From JAWLDA01 sp041686855 (GTDB lineage Bacteria > Bacillota > Limnochordia > DTU080 > RSA5), in assembly GCA_041686855.1 (NCBI GenBank), contig JAWLDA010000008.1, positions 124,001-188,000 on the forward strand: a stretch of DNA of 64,000 nucleotides. Direction: 5' to 3'. How positions within the stretch are numbered: position 1 is the first letter of the stretch; the number at the start of each line of letters is the position of its first letter. Shown here in pieces: positions 36,782-44,378 of this stretch. The position numbers and the translations under genes are program-made. The notes beneath the pieces are model-generated. The model did no database searches and was not told where the DNA came from. It saw only the letters and a program-made list of their open reading frames with translations.

Positions 36782-38104
36782 TTGATTGGCTTATCGTTGG
36801 CCATCTCGGCCTTTCTTGTCTTTCTAAACGGCATTTTCGTCGGTTACGAATTTGCTATCTTAAAGTCCAGCCCCTACCAACTCGAATCGTTGGCGGTCTC
36901 CGGGCACCGCGGCGCCTCGTTGGGGCTTCGCCACAAGAAGCGCGCCAACGAATACTTAGCCGTGTGTCAATTAGGAATAACCGCTGTTACCCTCGCCTTA
37001 ACCGTCTCCTTCGAACCCGCCGTCGAGGCAATCGTAGCCCCATGGCTCCCAGCGAGCCTCTCTGACCAGGCCGCCCACGGAGTGAGCCTTGGCATCGCGC
37101 TCTTCGTCGCTACCAGCATTCACGTAACCTTTGGAGAGCTCATCCCCAAATCCATCGCTCTGATCACGCCCGAGCGACTTGTCTCCCGTACCGCGGGTAT
37201 GATCGATCTGCTCGCTCGGGTGGCTCGGGCCCCGATCTGGTTCTTTAACGGAATCTCCACGTCGCTAGCACGTCGTGTGACTGGCAAGCCGGTACAGGTG
37301 GAGTCTGAGGAGATCGATGTCCAACAAGAGCTACGCTCATCACGTCAGTCCGGAAAAATCGACGAGATCCAGTTTGAACTTCTCGATGCCGTCTTAGACT
37401 TTCCAGAGCTCATCGCTCGGGAAGTGATGACCCCTCGTGCCGATCTTATCTACATCGACCCTGCTCACCCCACCCGGGAGACCCTCCTCAAATTGACGCG
37501 CAATCGCTACACGCGCTATCCGGTAATCTCCGACGGCCAGGTCAAAGGGTACGTACTTATTCACGACCTCTTCGCCGCGCCCGATCCACACAACATCCAG
37601 TGGGAGCGAGTGACGCGACCGATCCCCAAGATTCCGGAGACCTTGCGGCTCCCCCGGGTAAACAAGGGGATGAGGCAATCACCGATTGCCGCTGTATTCG
37701 ACGAGTACAACGAGTTTGTCGGCATCATTACGCAAACCGACATCCAGGAAGAGATCATGGGCGAGATTCTCGATGAGGACGACGAAGAGAGCCTGCCCTT
37801 AATCGACAAAGCAGCGGACGGCTCGTACGTCCTCAACGCGGAGAAGAGCGCTGAAGACCTCCTCGATGCGTTGGGTATCCAGACAGCAGACCATGAGCTC
37901 GAGGGGGTCGACAGTTTTGGCGGCCTACTCCTCGCCTACCTCGGCCGAGAGCCCAAGGAAGGCGATGAAGTAGACTGGGCCGGATTTCGATTTCGCGTGG
38001 AGGCGACTGATCGTTTTCGCATCACGCGCGTACGAGCCTGGACACTAGACGACGGGGCTCAACCGATTGACACCACACTAAATGACGGGGGTGACGGCGA
38101 ATGA
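36782..38104 (+). CDS. CNNM/HlyC/CorC family membrane protein with CBS domains (copy 1)
   Basis: A 440-residue protein. The N-terminal DUF21/CNNM membrane domain (about 1-185; NGIFVGYEFAILKSSPYQLE, VTFGELIPKSIAL) is followed by a pair of CBS domains (about 205-335; REVMTPRADLIYIDPAH, RYTRYPVISDGQVKGYVLI) and a CorC_HlyC domain (about 350-430; DSFGGLLLAYLGREPKEGD). Members are linked to Mg2+ or Co2+ export and to membrane integrity. TTG 36782 is chosen because membrane homology begins there; its ribosome site is weak. Its stop overlaps the ATG of a paralogue. Confidence 0.9.
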   Translation: MIGLSLAISAFLVFLNGIFVGYEFAILKSSPYQLESLAVSGHRGASLGLRHKKRANEYLAVCQLGITAVTLALTVSFEPAVEAIVAPWLPASLSDQAAHGVSLGIALFVATSIHVTFGELIPKSIALITPERLVSRTAGMIDLLARVARAPIWFFNGISTSLARRVTGKPVQVESEEIDVQQELRSSRQSGKIDEIQFELLDAVLDFPELIAREVMTPRADLIYIDPAHPTRETLLKLTRNRYTRYPVISDGQVKGYVLIHDLFAAPDPHNIQWERVTRPIPKIPETLRLPRVNKGMRQSPIAAVFDEYNEFVGIITQTDIQEEIMGEILDEDDEESLPLIDKAADGSYVLNAEKSAEDLLDALGIQTADHELEGVDSFGGLLLAYLGREPKEGDEVDWAGFRFRVEATDRFRITRVRAWTLDDGAQPIDTTLNDGGDGE

Positions 38105-39384
38105 GCTCAATCGCACTCCTTGTCTCTCTCCTTTTGGTTATGGGCAACGCGTTCTTCGTCGCCTTTGAGTTTTCGTTGATCTCGGCGCACAAGTCAGAGA
38201 TTCGCGGACTGGCCGAACGGGGCAACCGGGCGGCGAGACGGGTGCTGGTTCAAATGGAGAACGTCGACGGCTATTTGGCCGCGTGCCAATTCGGCATCAC
38301 ACTTACATCTCTGGCGCTGACGGCCGCCTTTGAACCAGTCGTTCAGGCAGCGCTCTCTCCGCTGCTCCAGGAGTGGATCTCCCCGCAGTTGGCGGTCGGA
38401 ATTTCGGCTCTCTTTGCGATTGGTGTCGCCACCGGCATTCAGGTGATCTTTGGAGAGCTCTTCCCCAAGACCGTGGCGATTACGATTCCTACTCCCATCG
38501 TCTTGGCAACATCGCGGCTCATGCAGTTGGCATACATCCTGAGCACCCCCCTTAACGCCACGTATAACCGCATGGCGAATTGGATCGTCAAACGAATCAC
38601 CGGCAAGAGTGTTCAGGAGGCCAACGACACCAACGCGTTCGACGCGGAAGTGTTGTTGGGACTCGCCTACGAACAAGGCCGCATCGATTCGGAACAGCGT
38701 CAACTGATGAACGCAGTTCTCGATTTTCCCGATCACACCGCGCGCGAAGTAATGACCCCTGCCGATCAGGTGGTCGCCTTCCAACTCGACGAGAACAAAG
38801 AGAGTGTGTACGAGCGAATGCGAGACGCGCGATTCACTCGCTACCCCGTCTTTCAAGGAGACGAGCTCAAGGGGTACGTGCTGATGCACGACGTCTTTTA
38901 TCAGCGACTGCGGAACGAGTTTAACCTCCAAGCGATCGTTCGGGAGATGCCAGGCGTCCCCGAGACCGTGCACCTGGACCGTCTCCGCTCCAATTACCAG
39001 GAGCATCCGTTCCTGGCTGTCTTCGACGAGCGGAATCAGTTTGTCGGAGTGATTACGGGAGAGGACTTGATGGAAGAGGTGGTCGGCGAGATCCTCGACG
39101 AGGACGAAGAGCCCGATCCTCCGGCGGTTCAGCGCCTCAACTCCGGCGGTGCCTTGATCGATGGGACGGCGCTCATCGAAGATGTGTGCGAAGAGCTCGG
39201 GATCGAGTGCGAGGCCCTCGACGGCGTCGACACGTTTGGCGGATTACTCCTCAGCCATCTCGATCGAGAACCCAAGCGAGGCGACCTCATCACGTACCAG
39301 TCGTGGCGGTTCGTCATCCGAGAGTGCGAGGGGTTTAGCATCCGCCTCATCGAAGGGGAGCCTGTGAGCGCTCCCAAGGGCTGA
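38101..39384 (+). CDS. CNNM/HlyC/CorC family membrane protein with CBS domains (copy 2)
   Basis: A 427-residue paralogue of the preceding gene, starting at ATG 38101 with a 4-nt ATGA overlap. It has the same order: CNNM membrane domain (MGNAFFVAFEFSLISAHKSEI, VIFGELFPKTVAI), CBS pair (REVMTPADQVVAFQLDE, RFTRYPVFQGDELKGYVLM) and C-terminal CorC_HlyC domain (DTFGGLLLSHLDREPKRGD). Tandem, translationally coupled paralogues suggest the two act together, perhaps as a heterodimer, since CNNM proteins are dimeric. It is the last gene of the backbone before the integron-like region. Confidence 0.92.
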   Translation: MSSIALLVSLLLVMGNAFFVAFEFSLISAHKSEIRGLAERGNRAARRVLVQMENVDGYLAACQFGITLTSLALTAAFEPVVQAALSPLLQEWISPQLAVGISALFAIGVATGIQVIFGELFPKTVAITIPTPIVLATSRLMQLAYILSTPLNATYNRMANWIVKRITGKSVQEANDTNAFDAEVLLGLAYEQGRIDSEQRQLMNAVLDFPDHTAREVMTPADQVVAFQLDENKESVYERMRDARFTRYPVFQGDELKGYVLMHDVFYQRLRNEFNLQAIVREMPGVPETVHLDRLRSNYQEHPFLAVFDERNQFVGVITGEDLMEEVVGEILDEDEEPDPPAVQRLNSGGALIDGTALIEDVCEELGIECEALDGVDTFGGLLLSHLDREPKRGDLITYQSWRFVIRECEGFSIRLIEGEPVSAPKG

Positions 39385-39485
39385 GATCCCATTCACGTAA
39401 AGAGCCGCATCGCTTGCTATGAGCACGACACGCGTTGACTGGTGCGCCTGTATAACTCTAGCAGCGTGAAGCATGATACCGTTGG

Positions 39486-39734
39486 GTGATCCGGTTGATT
39501 CGCGTTGCCGCATACGCCATGTCGTTCCTCCTCATCGGCGCATTGAGCGCGGGCCTGGCCATGAGCGTTCTTCCGGAGTTCGCGTATGTCCCTGATTCAG
39601 GCGCCGTAGAAGCGCCAACGGCTCCGCCGACACCCTGTAAACTTGATAACAAAACCCCGCCGGTATGCCCACACTGCGAAGTAAGGCAGCGAGAAGATGC
39701 GCCTTGGCGTAACAGATTCCAGTGCCAAAATTGA
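39486..39734 (+). CDS. Possible small secreted protein, probably interrupted
   Basis: GTG 39486 opens a frame with a convincing signal-peptide-like start (RLIRVAAYAMSFLLIGALSAGLA), followed by a Pro/Ala-rich stretch to about residue 54. Near 39645 the character changes, where the minus-strand transglutaminase fragment begins. I read it as the 5' part of a backbone gene cut by the left end of the cassette region. No clear ribosome site is seen, so the whole assignment is weak. Confidence 0.3.
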   Translation: MIRLIRVAAYAMSFLLIGALSAGLAMSVLPEFAYVPDSGAVEAPTAPPTPCKLDNKTPPVCPHCEVRQREDAPWRNRFQCQN

Positions 39735-39954
39735 GGACCTCACTCGCCGAACACGTAACTACCTCTCGGTCGGCATCACGACTATGCGGAATCGTGTCAC
39801 GGACCCATTCAAACAACGCTTGGGCCTTTGACGCATCGTCGACCAAATCCTTTGCGATTTGATGGGAAGTCTCTAAAATCACTGACTGCTTCCAGTCGAC
39901 GACCTCATCGCACCGAAGGAATTCCCTTAGGTCATGGGGTTCCGGGACCAACAT
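39646..39954 (-). pseudogene. Transglutaminase-like protein, C-terminally truncated
   Basis: ATG 39954 has AGGGGGTG 9 nt upstream. The sequence shows a transglutaminase-core N-terminal half: MLVPEPHDLREFL, AKDLVDDASKAQALFEWVRDTI, and the catalytic-Cys motif FGTGICYAKAHLLAALLRSVGIPAGFCYQ. Homology stops near 39646, before the catalytic His and Asp would appear; the open frame then runs to 39532 in unrelated sequence. It is therefore inactive. It abuts a hydrolase fragment on its 5' side. Confidence 0.75.
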
Positions 39955-40019
39955 GGCTGGCGACACCCCCTGTAAGATGGCCCGCGGCCTGAACCGGGCA
40001 CGATCCCCAACTCTCATGC

Positions 40020-40327
40020 ATCTGGTCGATTTTCGTCTTTACAGTCGAGAAGTGCTCCTTGCCATCAGGGGAGACTTCTGCATAGCTGTCAATCAATAAC
40101 TCCGGCACTTCATTATCCGGGTCTATTGCGCTTGCAACCCAGCCAGTGTAGTGAAACACACCCGCAACACAAATTAGGCGGTTTACGAGATCCGGGCGCA
40201 TTTTTGCAACGAGAAGCGAAACAACCGCCCCGTCGCTGACGCCAACCAAACGAGCCGGACCTCCCACGACTTGCTCAAGGAACTGAATCGTGTCCTCAGC
40301 CATCACCTCGTAACTATAGGGACCGTC
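40020..40327 (-). pseudogene. Alpha/beta hydrolase, internal fragment
   Basis: About 100 codons of an alpha/beta hydrolase fold: PYSYEVMAEDTIQFLEQVVG, then the nucleophile elbow LVGVSDGAVVSLLVA (Ser in G-x-S-D-G), then NRLICVAGVF. The first part, including the oxyanion region, is missing at the right where an attC half-site begins. The C-terminal part with the acid and His is missing at the left. It appears to be a cassette gene cut on both sides. Confidence 0.75.
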
Positions 40328-40348
40328 CACTGGATACGCTTGTTAGGT
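40328..40348 (-). repeat. attC half-site (R''/L'' arm only)
   Basis: GTCCACTGGATACGCTTG followed by TTAGGT matches the right arm of the complete sites at 43042 and 45849 with one or two differences. The opposite arm is absent and is replaced by the hydrolase fragment, so the site was cut by a deletion. It follows the YgiT gene at 40379, the expected cassette order. Confidence 0.7.
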
Positions 40349-40378
40349 TGCCGATTTCGCACCTTTATCGACAGAATG

Positions 40379-40591
40379 TCAGACTGACGATGACAGTTTT
40401 TCGGCGTGACGGTCAAGCGTTTTGATCGCCTCCTGAATCGATGAAACCTCAGTTTCCTCAAAGTACGCTTCCCCGCATTGCTGACAAACCCAGGCTGGTA
40501 CTACATCCAGAACGAGATGATAACCCTTTCGATCCACATGGAAAGGCGCAGTCCCTCGTTTCATCTGACCCTGGCAATGAATGCACTTCAT
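40379..40591 (-). CDS. YgiT-type zinc finger protein (MqsA-like antitoxin N-terminal domain)
   Basis: A 70-residue protein with two CxxC pairs, CIHC at residues 3-6 and CQQC at 37-40, and the FEETEVSSIQEAIKTLD tail typical of YgiT-type zinc finger antitoxins. Such proteins usually pair with an upstream DUF4258-type toxin. Its ATG overlaps the stop of a DUF4258 reading frame by 4 nt, but that toxin is truncated here, leaving the antitoxin orphaned. It belongs to the leftmost recognisable cassette. Confidence 0.85.
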   Translation of the reverse strand: MKCIHCQGQMKRGTAPFHVDRKGYHLVLDVVPAWVCQQCGEAYFEETEVSSIQEAIKTLDRHAEKLSSSV

Positions 40592-40716
40592 TTACCTCGC
40601 CTCACTCTGTAATCGTTACTCCATTCATTTTGTGATGGAATATATGCTGTGATAATTGCAAGATAATCATCCTTGGGAGCGCATACAACGTGAATCGCAC
40701 GGTCATTTGTCCAACC
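40588..40716 (-). pseudogene. DUF4258-type toxin, C-terminal remnant
   Basis: In frame with the stop that overlaps the YgiT start, the sequence reads GWTNDRAIHVVCAPKDDYLA then IITAYIPSQNEWSNDYRVRRGK, the C-terminal half of DUF4258 toxins. The first ~30 residues are missing; upstream of about 40716 the sequence belongs to an aspartic protease gene. The toxin is almost certainly non-functional. Confidence 0.75.
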
Positions 40717-40786
40717 GAAGCTCTCGACCCCTATGCTCAAGTACCGCGGGCACTAAAGGGAGTCCGGCATGAAGCCGAAGCTTCAT
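40703..40786 (-). pseudogene. Retropepsin-like aspartic protease, N-terminal remnant
   Basis: ATG 40786 overlaps the stop of the upstream small gene (ATGA). The 27-codon frame MKLRLHAGLPLVPAVLEHRG... matches the start of clan AA aspartic proteases, but ends before the catalytic DTG where the DUF4258 remnant begins. The protease normally accompanies the type of small protein encoded just upstream, so a deletion fused two cassettes here. Confidence 0.6.
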
Positions 40787-41037
40787 CGGCGGATACCCAG
40801 CCAGACTTGCTCAGTCACGTCCAAGTGCTCACGGCTTGTATGGAGTGCGTAAAGCTCCCGGCCACGTGATTCACGATGGAGTTCCTGGTAGCCCCGAAAC
40901 GCCTCTGTAGAGTCCTCGAACGAATCAATCACCGATAGCTGGTTTAGAACTCGCTTATCGCCGTCGGTGTAGGCATCTATTGTTTCAACGAGCAACCATT
41001 GGTCTGGATATCGCTCTCGGACTTCATGCCACCTCAT
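40783..41037 (-). CDS. Small conserved protein usually paired with an aspartic protease
   Basis: An 84-residue cytoplasmic protein from ATG 41037. The sequence MRWHEVRERYPDQWLLVETI, then VIDSFEDSTEAFRGYQELH and ELYALHTSREHLDV, matches a family of about 85-residue hypothetical proteins that precede retropepsin-like proteases in bacterial genomes. The ATGA overlap with the protease remnant supports this. The pair has sometimes been considered toxin-antitoxin-like; its function is not established. The ribosome binding site is weak. Confidence 0.65.
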   Translation of the reverse strand: MRWHEVRERYPDQWLLVETIDAYTDGDKRVLNQLSVIDSFEDSTEAFRGYQELHRESRGRELYALHTSREHLDVTEQVWLGIRR

Positions 41038-41124
41038 GACGCTCACCACACTTCACGCACGATGTGATTCATTGACACCATGGTACCATGAGAACAAACT
41101 CGCCCACGAGAACCCTAAATTTCG

Positions 41125-41145
41125 GTCTAACGTCCTTGCGTATCA
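41125..41145 (-). repeat. attC half-site (L'/R' arm only)
   Basis: GTCTAACGTCCTTGCGTATC followed by AGC is nearly identical to the left arm of the complete sites. The right arm is missing; the neighbouring sequence is the broken 3' end of a winged-helix gene whose frame reads into the arm. It belonged to that cassette. Confidence 0.75.
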
Positions 41146-41786
41146 GCTTTCACCGTGGGAAGGGGAGTGCCCAGCCATTGATCCGTCAAGACAAATGTGG
41201 AAGCTTTCCCCTGGCGCGGTGCAATGCACAACGTCCCCTGTAACCCAAGAACGTATAGGGCAAACCGAACAGCTGACTCACCGAGCCGTTGGTTTGCCGC
41301 GTACCAAGAATCCGATCGCCATTCCGTCAGCTGTTTTGCGCTTAAGTCTCGTTCTAGCCGCTTCGCAACGTCTACACCCAGTTCGTCTTTCGTCAATTCG
41401 TGCCGATCCAGTACTTGACGCACTGCTTCAGCGGCACGCTTCACAAGCTCGGTGGCACTTATCCCGATTCGATCAAGTGCTGGTACGACACCGAAAATGA
41501 AGGCGCGGAGTGATTCTTCGTCATCGGGGAGCAGACCAAGGCTAAAGACATGAGCGTCATTTGTAGGAAAGAGATGCGGTGCACCTCGCAGGCTCCAAAT
41601 CTGAAGCAGGCTTTTATCCACTTCTATGGCGTGATCGATGTCTAAAGGATTGAGGTTTGATACTCGAGCATGAAGGGCCAGGGCGGCCGAGCCAGGAGGT
41701 GTGTTCTGGATGCCACAGGTACCAGCCGCCAGGGCGAGGGGGGAGGGCGATCGCCGAGTGGCAAGGACTGAGTAACCGCCCGTTTA
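41127..41786 (-). pseudogene. Winged-helix DNA-binding domain protein (HTH_42 type), truncated at both ends
   Basis: The frame shows CGIQNTPPGSAALALHARV, SLLQIWSLRGAPHLFPTNDA and a C-terminal FVLTDQWLGTPLP, characteristic of the large winged-helix family that includes AlkX/YcaQ-like DNA glycosylases. No start codon is available between 41786 and the homologous region, and the C-terminus runs into an attC arm. A full family member is about 350-400 residues; only about 210 remain. It is probably inactive. Confidence 0.7.
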
Positions 41787-41794
41787 AGCAACAA

Positions 41795-42223
41795 TCAATC
41801 CACCTCGAATGATTTAATGGCCATGACATTGGCTACGAGCAGGAGCACCGCTGGTGACAGGTAGAAAATGCCGAACGAGAGAGCCCCAATAAACACACCT
41901 GCGACTAAGACAATGGTGCTCCCTCCACGGAGGACGATCGCCCCACGGCGCGTCCGGGCAAGTAGCGGCAATCCTGTTAGGACAAGTAAGGGCCCGGCGA
42001 TTAACAAGACAGCGCCCCATCCTTGTGCCTCGGGCAGCGTTACTTGGCGGACCCCCGAGTGCCGTTCAGTCGGCCCCTCTTCGACACCTTCCTCGGTAGT
42101 CATGTTGACGCGCCCGCTCTCCTCGACCGACGTAATCATCGGTGCGAAGGACACGAAGGCCAGCGTAGCAATCGAGAGGACGAAGGCCGCCACCAGCACC
42201 CGGTGACCGCTGACACGCTTCAT
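41795..42223 (-). CDS. Small polytopic membrane protein, cassette gene of unknown function
   Basis: A 142-residue protein with an N-terminal signal/TM helix (RVLVAAFVLSIATLAFVSFA), a periplasmic loop rich in E, T and R (about 32-62), and three further helices (AVLLIAGPLLVLTGLPLLA, TIVLVAGVFIGALSFGIFYL, AVLLLVANVMAI). No family is recognised. It starts 76 bp inside a complete attC boundary, as expected for a cassette. Its own attC at the 3' side is lost. Hydrophobic orphan proteins are common cargo of chromosomal integrons. Confidence 0.65.
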   Translation of the reverse strand: MKRVSGHRVLVAAFVLSIATLAFVSFAPMITSVEESGRVNMTTEEGVEEGPTERHSGVRQVTLPEAQGWGAVLLIAGPLLVLTGLPLLARTRRGAIVLRGGSTIVLVAGVFIGALSFGIFYLSPAVLLLVANVMAIKSFEVD

Positions 42224-42298
42224 CGACTGAGATCACTCAGGAATGTTCCCACCCGTTTACGATTCGTCGCCGAACACCGCCTCTCCTCATTCCTGTCC

Positions 42299-42387
42299 GC
42301 CCAACGGCTCTGCGCATGAGCGGCGGCGCGCTCTCACTCCAATAGAACCACCCGCCTAGACCCGTCCGCTCGATGCGCTTGTTGGCA
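42299..42387 (-). repeat. attC recombination site A (complete, divergent)
   Basis: GCCCAAC (42299-42305) and GTTGGCA (42381-42387) are the outer boxes. The inner arms CTCTGCGCATGAGC and GCTCGATGCGC pair with an unpaired base, the asymmetry that orients attC sites. It differs from the other sites in its arms but shares the ACCCGTCCGCT core, so it is a diverged member. It is the attC of the SRPBCC cassette. Confidence 0.8.
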
Positions 42388-42457
42388 GAGGAAAGCCACA
42401 ATTAGTAGTCCAGGTTGCAACCTTGTTAGCGCTCATACGACGGAAATGGTATTACGG

Positions 42458-42943
42458 CTATGAAGGTCCCGTAACGCCACTTCGGTCTTCGTCCTCGAAA
42501 ATGCTTGCAAGCCGAGCGAGCGTTTCACTCGTCCCCTCGGCAACGCCATATTCGATTGCGTCATCGCGATCAGCTGGAGACTCGAACAGCATATCCATTC
42601 TAACATGCGTATTCCCAGCCTGCTCCGTGAATTGAACTGAAACCTCTAATTGATCGCTCACTTCTGGCTCATCTGGTTTGAGGGTATAATCGATCCTATC
42701 AGGCTTAACGACGCTCTTAAATGTGACCCGGTGTGGGAACCCCGTACCGTCTGCATCAGTCATGGTATAAATCCACTCCCCACCGGTCTCCACATGCATT
42801 TTACGTGTGGTCGTCGTCGTACCTATCGGTCCCCACCAACGATCGATCTCGTTCGGGGCTGTCCACGCATGCCAAACTCGGTCACGAGGGGCGTCGACGA
42901 GTTGTTGGATGATAATGCTCGTCTCCGATAATTCGATTGCCAT
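42458..42943 (-). CDS. SRPBCC/AHSA1 domain protein
   Basis: A 161-residue START-like protein. ATG 42943 begins MAIELSETSIIIQQLVDAPR, followed by VWHAWTAPNEIDRWWGPIG and a C-terminal helix (GVAEGTSETLARLASIFED), the signature of activator-of-Hsp90-homologue-like (AHSA1) proteins. They bind hydrophobic ligands in a deep pocket; the bacterial members' roles are mostly unknown. The gene lies between two complete attC sites, so it is a single-gene cassette. The frame upstream to 43078 is leader and attC sequence. Confidence 0.85.
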   Translation of the reverse strand: MAIELSETSIIIQQLVDAPRDRVWHAWTAPNEIDRWWGPIGTTTTTRKMHVETGGEWIYTMTDADGTGFPHRVTFKSVVKPDRIDYTLKPDEPEVSDQLEVSVQFTEQAGNTHVRMDMLFESPADRDDAIEYGVAEGTSETLARLASIFEDEDRSGVTGPS

Positions 42944-43041
42944 CTCCGCGTCACTCCCCAATGAGCGTCTCCTCTTCTGCCAGCCAACTGGACGGCAACC
43001 AGTAAATTCCAGATCGCCATGTCCATTTACCGCTTCCATCT

Positions 43042-43131
43042 GCCTAACGTCCTTGCGTATCAGCGGCGGCGTGCCCACGTCTCACCCGACGCTCACCGGC
43101 TCGACCCGTCCGCTGGATACGCTTGTTAGGT
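43042..43131 (-). repeat. attC recombination site B (complete)
   Basis: GCCTAAC (43042-43048) and GTTAGGT (43125-43131) bound a 90-bp imperfect palindrome. CCTTGCGTATCAGC pairs with GCTGGATACGC apart from an extra base. The 3' end of the VOC-containing gene reads into its right arm, giving the C-terminal peptide LTSVSSGRV. Confidence 0.9.
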
Positions 43132-43600
43132 GTCCTCTGGATCTTGCCCAAAGTAGATCTACGAGCTCTTTCGCATGTGCAAAATATTCCGCAATCGCAG
43201 CCCTTTCAGCATCCGTTAGTTCAAGGGAGTCCGCAGCAGCAAGGGACGACCGGACTAGTTCGGGGTTGCTGGTTCTAACAGCTAATTCTACTCGATAGAG
43301 ATAGGCTCGAGCGCGGTCGATTGCTGCGGCATCCACGAAACGTTCTAGACCGCTTTCAAGCGTTTTGAGGGCCAAGATTGGTAGCTTGCCGAAACGCTCT
43401 CGTAATTTCGCTGCAAACACTCGGTACAAACTCTCAGGGTCGGGCACTGCAATAATCACGCTGCCATATGACTCTTCGGGATTGAAACCTTCAATGCCGA
43501 AGAGATGAATCTGTATGTCCTCGAGAGCGACAACGGCATAGGGATTGGGACGGATCTGTCGGTAGGTTATATTGAACCCGAGAGTCTCATAGAAAGACAA
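43082..43600 (-). CDS. VOC-domain protein with helical C-terminal extension, start inside attC
   Basis: A 172-residue frame. Residues 1-70 form most of a VOC (glyoxalase/bleomycin-resistance) domain (SFYETLGFNITYRQ, IQIHLFGIEGF) but lack the first beta strand. Residues about 75-155 are a helical domain (KLPILALKTLESGLERFVDA, DAERAAIAEYFAHAKELVD) of unknown type. The only plausible start, TTG 43600, is formed by the core triplet of attC site C. The C-terminus reads through into attC site B (LTSVSSGRVEPVSVG). It is either a truncated cassette gene or one that uses attC for both ends. Confidence 0.6.
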   Translation of the reverse strand: MSFYETLGFNITYRQIRPNPYAVVALEDIQIHLFGIEGFNPEESYGSVIIAVPDPESLYRVFAAKLRERFGKLPILALKTLESGLERFVDAAAIDRARAYLYRVELAVRTSNPELVRSSLAAADSLELTDAERAAIAEYFAHAKELVDLLWARSRGHLTSVSSGRVEPVSVG

Positions 43601-43683
43601 CGTCCTTGCGTATCAGCGGCGACGGTCGCTAGTCTCGTAAGAACCACTCGCCCAGACCCGTCCGCTGGATACGCTTGTTAGAC
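43595..43683 (-). repeat. attC recombination site C (complete, altered core)
   Basis: AGACAAC (43595-43601) and GTTAGAC (43677-43683) bound the palindrome. The left box departs from RYYYAAC, giving GTTGTCT on the minus strand, where the next cassette enters directly in coding sequence. Inner arms match sites B and E closely. Confidence 0.88.
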
Positions 43684-43710
43684 CGTTGCCCCTCGTAGGG
43701 ATCTCGCTGG

Positions 43711-43911
43711 TTACTTTCGCCGATGCTTCGCAATTAGCTCGCGCACTTGGGGAAGCAACTCGCTTGGGATCGCCACGGTGGTTTGACCAGAATCTTCCCA
43801 CGCGCTTTCATCCTCGGCAACGGCCTCTTCCTCGGTTTGCTCTTCATAATGCTCCAGCAGACGCTGAACACGCTTTTCGTCCCATCCTGGGGGAAACTTG
43901 CTCTGCCTCAC
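43711..43911 (-). CDS. Antitoxin partner of the downstream-overlapping BrnT-like toxin
   Basis: A 66-residue protein, SKFPPGWDEKRVQRLLEHYE at the N-terminus, an acidic middle (EEEAVAEDESAWED) and a C-terminal VAIPSELLPQVRELIAKH helix, the pattern of small antitoxins that follow a DUF4258/BrnT-like toxin. Its ATG overlaps the toxin stop by 4 nt. The toxin-first order is typical of BrnTA and HigBA-like modules. It is followed by attC site C, so the module is an intact cassette. Confidence 0.75.
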   Translation of the reverse strand: MRQSKFPPGWDEKRVQRLLEHYEEQTEEEAVAEDESAWEDSGQTTVAIPSELLPQVRELIAKHRRK

Positions 43912-44195
43912 CTATGGTGCCTCCTCCGGAGTCGTCGTCGGTAAGCCTGTAAAGGCTTGCCCCTCAACTCATATGCTGTGATCACAAATATGCTGTCGGG
44001 TTCAGGATCAGGAACATAAATCACACGAAGATAACGCCCGGAATTCGTCTGACCGATAGCGACTCTTGAGCCATCGGCACCTGGACGGTCCTCGCCCGGA
44101 CGTGCGAGAACATCCTCGACTTCAACCTCGGTTACGCCATGTTTGTATATGTGGGGCGCTTCTGATCCTCGATCGATGTAGAATCGAACTCGCAT
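43908..44195 (-). CDS. BrnT/DUF4258-like ribonuclease toxin
   Basis: A 95-residue basic protein from ATG 44195: RFYIDRGSEAPHIYKHGVTE, EVEDVLARPGEDRPG, YLRVIYVPDPEPDSIFVITA and a C-terminal Arg-rich tail. The H-G-V-x-x-x-E-V-E-D and VIYV/FVITAYE strands recall BrnT-type RelE-fold toxins. With the overlapping antitoxin gene it forms a probable stabilising toxin-antitoxin cassette. Upstream, the frame runs back without a stop into a broken PIN toxin gene, so its own leader was lost in a fusion; expression may depend on the upstream cassette. Confidence 0.75.
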   Translation of the reverse strand: MRVRFYIDRGSEAPHIYKHGVTEVEVEDVLARPGEDRPGADGSRVAIGQTNSGRYLRVIYVPDPEPDSIFVITAYELRGKPLQAYRRRLRRRHHR

Positions 44196-44199
44196 ACCG

Positions 44200-44378
44200 A
44201 TCCCACCAATCTGATACTCGTTTAATAACGCTCGTTCTTCGGCAGCAAGTCGATGATAACCCAGGACCTCGATGTAACTCACCACTGAAACGACTGGGGT
44301 GTGCTTGATCACCAGGTCCCGTAATCTCTCATGATCAGGCTAAGTGGAGTAGATGATAATGTTGCTATCCAGCAGCAT
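44200..44378 (-). pseudogene. PIN-domain toxin, interrupted by a stop and truncated
   Basis: ATG 44378 starts MLLDSNIIIYS, the N-terminal PIN motif with its catalytic Asp. An in-frame TAG at 44342-44340 follows after 12 codons. Beyond it the same frame continues as PDHERLRDLVIKHT and VSVVSYIEVLGYHRL, the normal next part of PIN toxins, and ends near 44200 where the BrnT-like toxin begins. A single base change from AAG or CAG would explain the stop. The ribonuclease is dead. Confidence 0.8.

Noticed and set aside
41078..41089. CATGGTACCATG palindrome
   Set aside because: A 12-bp palindrome in a gap between cassettes with no associated promoter; it is likely to be chance.
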